Part shown: piece by piece, positions 58,919 to 64,000 of the stretch
How the letters are laid out: each line of letters opens with the position of its first letter
Numbering within the stretch: position 1 is the first letter of the stretch
Assembly: GCA_963678705.1 (NCBI GenBank)
Contig: OY783203.1
Coordinates: forward strand, 26,642,535-26,706,534
DNA: 64,000 nucleotides
Reading direction: 5' to 3'
Source of the DNA: Panorpa germanica
Taxonomy: Eukaryota; Arthropoda; Insecta; Mecoptera; Panorpidae
Notes under the pieces: model-generated
Told to the model about the DNA's origin: nothing
Seen by the model: the letters and a program-made list of their open reading frames with translations, nothing else
Databases searched by the model: none
Translations under genes and position numbers: made by a program

Positions 58919-61900
58919 ATCTACGATAATGTTTTGCATATAATTAATTTAACAAACCGACATTAAAGCCTTGAAATTTTAGCGTTGGTCCCGGTAATAC
59001 CCCGACTCCGAGTATAATTTCCTTATCTTCGTTGTCTTAGCGCTGGTTCTATACAAAGAGATACGAGTAATTTAAACAAAGCATTATCTAGCAGAATTAT
59101 GATTTGCGTTACAAATTTCAACAGTGTATTTCATTTAAATGATAATTTGAAATACTGTCGAGCTTCGCAAACTAAAATATAAAAGTAATATAAAAAATAA
59201 AATAAGTACGGGTATACTCGCATCGTATCTAAAGCTACGTTTAAACCGGGTTCATGAAAAGGTTATATACTCCTACGGTATTTGTTCCAGTACAAAGTAT
59301 AGCCGTAAGACGATGGCTGTGTACCGAACAGACCATCTTGTAAATTAGGGATGGTCCTGTGTCTTTGTGCGGTGGTTACGGGGTGGCGATGTGGGTGTTT
59401 TGTAAACGTATGGCATAAAGCATTCATGTGAAATTTAAACAGATTTAGTTATTTTGAAATTTCAAATTAACCTTTACTTGAAAATAAATTATTTGGAAAT
59501 GTTTAAAGTTAAAATAAAAATGAAAGAAGCTATTCGTTTATTATGCTATGAAATATTGAGATAAGCTTACTTAGCTCATACTTTGTTACAATATAATTTT
59601 AAATTTTCTATATAAATACTATCCTATTTGATCCTAAAGTTGCGGTGGTATGAAATGTATGGTATGAACTGTAACAAAAATATTGAAATTAAAATTTGCA
59701 TAACTCTAATGTACTGAACATCTATACAAATACAATTAATGCATATGATTTGTAAAGGTTATTCAAAGTTTAATAAAACAAGGTTTCGGAAAATGCACTA
59801 CTCGTCTAGACCCGCCTTTACATGCACTCTGGTTTCTATTTGAATTTTTGTAATTAAGCAAGGCACTACCGCGAATGAATTAAAATTGTAATAATACCGA
59901 GAATTTTATTTTTGTTTGAAATTATAAATAAAGGGGGTGTAGGATGCTGTAGGATACGGCTTGTTTAGTCTACAGTTTGCGTGAAATTCTAACAATGTTT
60001 TGTAAATGTATTTAACAACACACCACACTGACAGATTTTGTATTAAAAATATTTTATAGTGACAACGGATTATGACTATAAAGTATGCAAATATATTACC
60101 AGGGCCGCTTTTACAGCATAGGGTGCAGTCTAGGGGCTAGCACCATAGAAAAGAAACTGTTACTTATTTGGAAGATCTAACATTCTTCTATTAATTCGAT
60201 TATATTTGTAAAAAAATTATAGTTACAAAGAAAATCCTACTACTTGGAGGAAGGAGGAAAGGCCACTAAGGTGAGCCACCATAGTTTCAGCCCGAGGGAA
60301 CCTAATGCTCTCCTTTTCTCAACATAAGCATGCCGGTTTCCCACCAGAGAAACAGTTCAATAAAACACGAACAAAAACACCAATGTTTAAACCAAAGAGA
60401 CAGTTCTTAAAACATTTTTTTTCTTTTGTTGCTGCTTTAGTACGCACGGATCCAAAGGAAAACACGTTTGTTGTTGTTTTTTAGACTGTTTGGTTTGAAT
60501 ACGCAGTTTTGTTTCTTTTGTCAGTTGTTGTTTATCATGTTTATAACTTTTATGGGACACACAGAAAAACACTAAAAACAAAACCAGTCTGTTCAGTGTG
60601 AACAGTCTGTTTTCGAAAAACAGAACTGTTTTAATATAAAACAAAACATGTTTTTGTTTTATTTCTTGACAACAAAACTATGGTGTAAAATCTGCATTAT
60701 ATTTTACATAATTGTATTATAAAATTTAATCATAAAGAGAGGTTCTCACGAGGCGACTTGAGTGGATCCATAATTGCGTATTCATCAAATTTCATTAAAA
60801 AATATCGGTTACCAAGATCAAAAAACGAAGGGAAAACAGCGCCGTCTAATTACCGGATTTTATTGCTTTATGTACTTCAAATAAGCTAGTGGGTGAGATC
60901 TCTGTCCACGCTACTGTGCAGCCTCCTTCACGTTCCTTAACATACTATTAACGTCTCTAGCCGTATTCACAGAAATTAGCATTCCAACCAGGAAGGAAGT
61001 GATTTGCGTATACAGAGCTCGTTGCGATGTTGCCATGCCATCTGGTGAGGAAACATGAAGTCCTAATTTAGTGTGAGCTCATTTGCTAATGTGTGTACAG
61101 TGTACAGTATACAATGTAGAGGCACCGTGCTCCTTTTGTGTAATTATAAATATTCAAGTATATAAATTACACTTAATCCTCATATTTATATGTAATGCTA
61201 TTCAAATACTCTTAAAGTACAAGTAATTAAATTTGGTTCATTAATTAACATTATATATACATACAGGTAAACTTTTATATGTTAAGTACACCTCAAATAA
61301 ATATATGTATAGATAAACAATATATGTATATATGTAAAAAAAATCTCCGATTTAACGTGAAATATACCACGTTTATAATGGGTTCTACATTCGATAGAAA
61401 AGAAATTGTAAGAACACGGTCATCGAATATACTAGGACCTCGTAGTTTCGGTATTGGCTCTTGGTCCCTTTTCTCAACGCGATATTTAGTAAAGCATGTT
61501 GAAACGGCACACTCACTCTTAAAGCAACGGGCAACGGGCAATGGGCAATGGCACTTCAGTTCCTTCAAAATTATAAAGCCATGCATAATGTATTCAATTT
61601 TTCTAGAACACGAAAACCTTATCTCGCTGATCGTATTAAATAACATAAGTATTTATAAATAAATTTACCTTATCCGCCCTTAAAATGAACGTAGTACTGA
61701 ACCGAAACGTTTTGAACGTATGAGGTATTCATCGCGGTAGTGGTAAAACAGGAGCTATTCGATGAATTGCATTGCGATGTACCGAGCTCTGATGTCAAAC
61801 ATATGCGGTACGTCTGCATATGTGGATTATACATTAAATATTGTTTTGAAAACAAATAAACTTTTTAGGCGTCTTGCCATGTAATGTATTAATAATTTCA

Positions 61901-62139
61901 TTTGTTTATAAAGACCTATTTGTTTAAATTCTTACTTTACCTTTCAAAATTCTATAGACAAATAATCTCGCTGCAACTCACGCCAACGGGATTGAATACT
62001 GACTTGAACACAGACATAGCTCACTAAATACAAACGATATCAATTAAAAAAAAATTATGTAAGGAATGATTCATTATTTGAATGATGTCCACAAGGTTTG
62101 ACAAGACGTGACAAGTGGGGACAAGATTGACATCTAATT
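58919..62139. other. no gene recognised
   Basis: AT-rich DNA. 60365-60670 is unusually rich in AACAG/CTGTT and ACAAAA/TTTTGT dyads and may be an unclassified inverted-repeat element. Opposing 127- and 117-codon frames at 61279-61662 have no domain, and only one (or neither) can be real. GC is raised near 60740-61080 without a clear exon. Confidence 0.35.
61548..61573. repeat. short tandem repeat, GGGCAAC/GGGCAAT unit
   Basis: Three to four copies of a 7-bp unit. Confidence 0.85.
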
Positions 62140-62345
62140 CGACTAAAAAACTTCACTAAACGTCGGTCTATTTCCAATGCTGAGTCTAAGAGATGCTGTT
62201 GTGGCTCAAATATGTGGGCTGTACAAATAAAAATCAATTAACTTAGTAATCACAACAACCAATCACAAAAAATATATCGCTTGTCCGTGGACCAAAGACA
62301 CAGCCCTCTGGCAAGCAGAAATGCTCTCATTCGCCGTACTGTTAT
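62140..62345 (-). mobile_element. tRNA-derived SINE copy
   Basis: On the minus strand: GGCGAATGAGAGCATTTCTG, GAGGGCTGTGTCTTTGGTCC, then GTGATTGGTTGTTGTGATTA and the tail CTCAGCATTGGAAATAG. Head, body and tail are in family order. It lies opposite in orientation to the copy at 63008. Confidence 0.7.
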
Positions 62346-62501
62346 TAATTTTATTATAGTTTTTATATTTGTATCTATAATTCCAAAATTTCATTTGGAA
62401 TTATAGATACATTTCTTTAATATATTTCTCATAAAAGATCATCAATGAATTACAAAAACACACAAATTTCATGGTTTTAAATGCATTATGAATTTCTACA
62501 A

Positions 62502-62519
62502 CCCCCCCCCCCTCCCCCC
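62502..62519. repeat. poly-C tract
   Basis: Eleven C, one T, then six C. Confidence 0.97.
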
Positions 62520-63007
62520 AACCTATTGTTGTGATGTCACAGATTTATTTATATAAATTGTGGTCTTATTGTTCTATTTGGAGTTGACATTACGAAATTT
62601 GTAACTCCTCTCTCCCCCTTCACACTTTGATTTCAAATTGAATAATGAAAGTATTTATAATGATGCAAAGTGCATCGATATTTCGCATTTTCTCGATCGG
62701 TGTTGCATGCCGTTCGATTCGATGCACGATACCTTGCTAATGTGCATAATCACTTTTATTGAAGTGTTATCACGTATATTACTGGCCATAAACAATTAGT
62801 TTGTCACGTCATTTGATCATACTCGCATTGTTTTGCACTCGACGATGTGCCCTATGTAATTTCTATTGTTGTTATCAAACAATACAATCAGTTTATTATA
62901 TTATATTGATAAATACTTGTGCTTGTTTTTTCTACAATTAGTTATTGGATAATTTAACAATTATTTTACCATAAAATATACAATTTTTATAAAATTAATA
63001 TAGACAG
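62520..63007. other. no gene recognised
   Basis: AT-rich DNA. The part to about 62630 may belong to a degraded transposon related to 53150-53285. Confidence 0.35.
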
Positions 63008-63225
63008 TACAGTGACCGAGAGCATTGATGCTTGATGCCACTGTTCTGTTGGCCCAGTGCTATATTTTCTGGGTTTCCATGTTATCAAAATTAAATTGAT
63101 TATGTGCTCACATAATCATAAAAAGTGTGTAGTATAAATATAAGAGGCCACGACACCATATAAACTTCCAATATGTTACGAGGCCGTCGGTGATAGGACT
63201 CAACATTGGAAATAGGTCGTGTGTT
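63008..63225 (+). mobile_element. tRNA-derived SINE copy
   Basis: Head AGTGACCGAGAGCATTGATG, then ATATTTTCTGGGTTTCCATG, GATTATGTGCTCACATAATC, and the tail GAGGCCGTCGGTGATAGGAC with TCAACATTGGAAATAGG. It gives the clearest view of the family's 3' part. Confidence 0.72.
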
Positions 63226-64000
63226 AAATAAATTAAATAAACAATTAAATCTTTATGATAATTTACTACTTCTCTATCTTTTACATAAAATATTTTCTGA
63301 ATAAATAATTGAATAATATTTTTAGAATCGACATTAAAAATCAATTTCACATTTTACTCTTGGACTTCAAGTGTTAATTATTATTCAAATTGAGTGAATT
63401 ATTGATTTGAAAATTAATTAAATAAACTCAGTATGAATCAAAATATTTAGTTACGAGTAATTATTACTTTTTATAATTTCAAAGAAATTCATTATATTTA
63501 TTTTATATGTACAAAGACAAATTTTCAGTTTAGTACATTTGTTAATTATTTGTTAATTATTAATTTTAAAATAGGTAATTACTTTATGAATAGTCACAAA
63601 TTATATTTTGTAAAACAAGAAATATTTTACGTTTATTATTTTCTAATGTTTATAAAATAATGCCATCAATCATATTTGATTGTTATCCAAAACTTAACAT
63701 AAAAATATAAAATTTTAGTAATGAAGAATATTAATACTCGTATATAAATTTATATATATATTTTTAATCTTTAATAAACAATGAAAACTATATTAGTTGA
63801 TGTATATTTTACTAAAGCAGACTATTTTAATATAAAATTGAAAATTAAGCAAAATAAAATAACAACTGCCTCGCTGTATTTAAAAGATTGCTGATATTCA
63901 GGTACAAGCATTATTAAGTTTCAATAGATAAAAGTGTTGAAAACAAAAACCCTACTAAAATCCAAGACTGACTGTAAATCGAAAGGGTGTAGTGTAATCA
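63226..64000. other. no gene recognised
   Basis: Very AT-rich DNA. The 80-codon frame at 63108-63350 overlaps the SINE and is a shadow. Confidence 0.5.

Noticed and set aside
61279-61662. 127-codon plus-strand frame with a 117-codon antisense frame
   Set aside because: Mutually overlapping, with no domain or splice support. Stop-poor by chance in a stretch of slightly higher GC.

Overview
This window is AT-rich (about two thirds A+T), intron- or intergenic-like DNA of an animal, almost certainly an insect. The evidence is its transposon set: mariner-family transposase remnants, 5'-truncated LINEs whose ORF2 C-terminus has the insect I/R1-type RFRLGNE..GNRYW plus Cys/His signature, a tRNA-derived SINE family, Helitron-like elements with CTAG 3' ends, and several MITE families. 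No open reading frame of normal gene length exists, and no bacterial-type genes, rRNA, functional tRNA or CRISPR array is visible. The order of insect cannot be fixed from sequence alone.

Layout. 0-6.5 kb: a MITE-like copy at the left edge, a Helitron-like element next to a long (TA)n tract, a hAT-type element with a perfect 8-bp target duplication, and a 405-bp MITE. 6.6-9.0 kb: three head-to-tail Helitron-like copies, two of them an almost identical 840-bp tandem duplication. 9-18 kb: SINE copies, simple repeats and a Tc1/mariner-type MITE with TA duplications. 17.8-18.5 kb: a GC-raised block with a well-formed internal coding exon on the minus strand. 18.5-26 kb: a retroposed LINE tail with 16-bp duplications and a mariner pseudogene split by a MITE. 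26-36 kb: a second Helitron-like copy, a SINE, minisatellites, and a second well-formed minus-strand exon at 35.0 kb. 36-49 kb: an internally deleted mariner transposase, an interspersed-repeat family, a LINE nested in a SINE, and an inverted MITE copy. 50-58 kb: two full MITEs of the TTA-target family, a truncated LINE whose tail is a (TA)n microsatellite, a tRNA-sized insert with 12-bp duplications, a palindromic MITE nested in another repeat, and the largest LINE pseudogene. 58-64 kb: an inverted relative of the left-edge MITE and two SINE copies.

The only candidate host coding DNA is a pair of minus-strand exons (35003-35089 and 17781-18012) with good splice sites and compatible phase. 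They may be parts of one gene with introns of many kilobases, but the encoded protein was not recognised. No complete new system was found. The most informative material is the record of nested and tandem transposon events and the two orphan exons.
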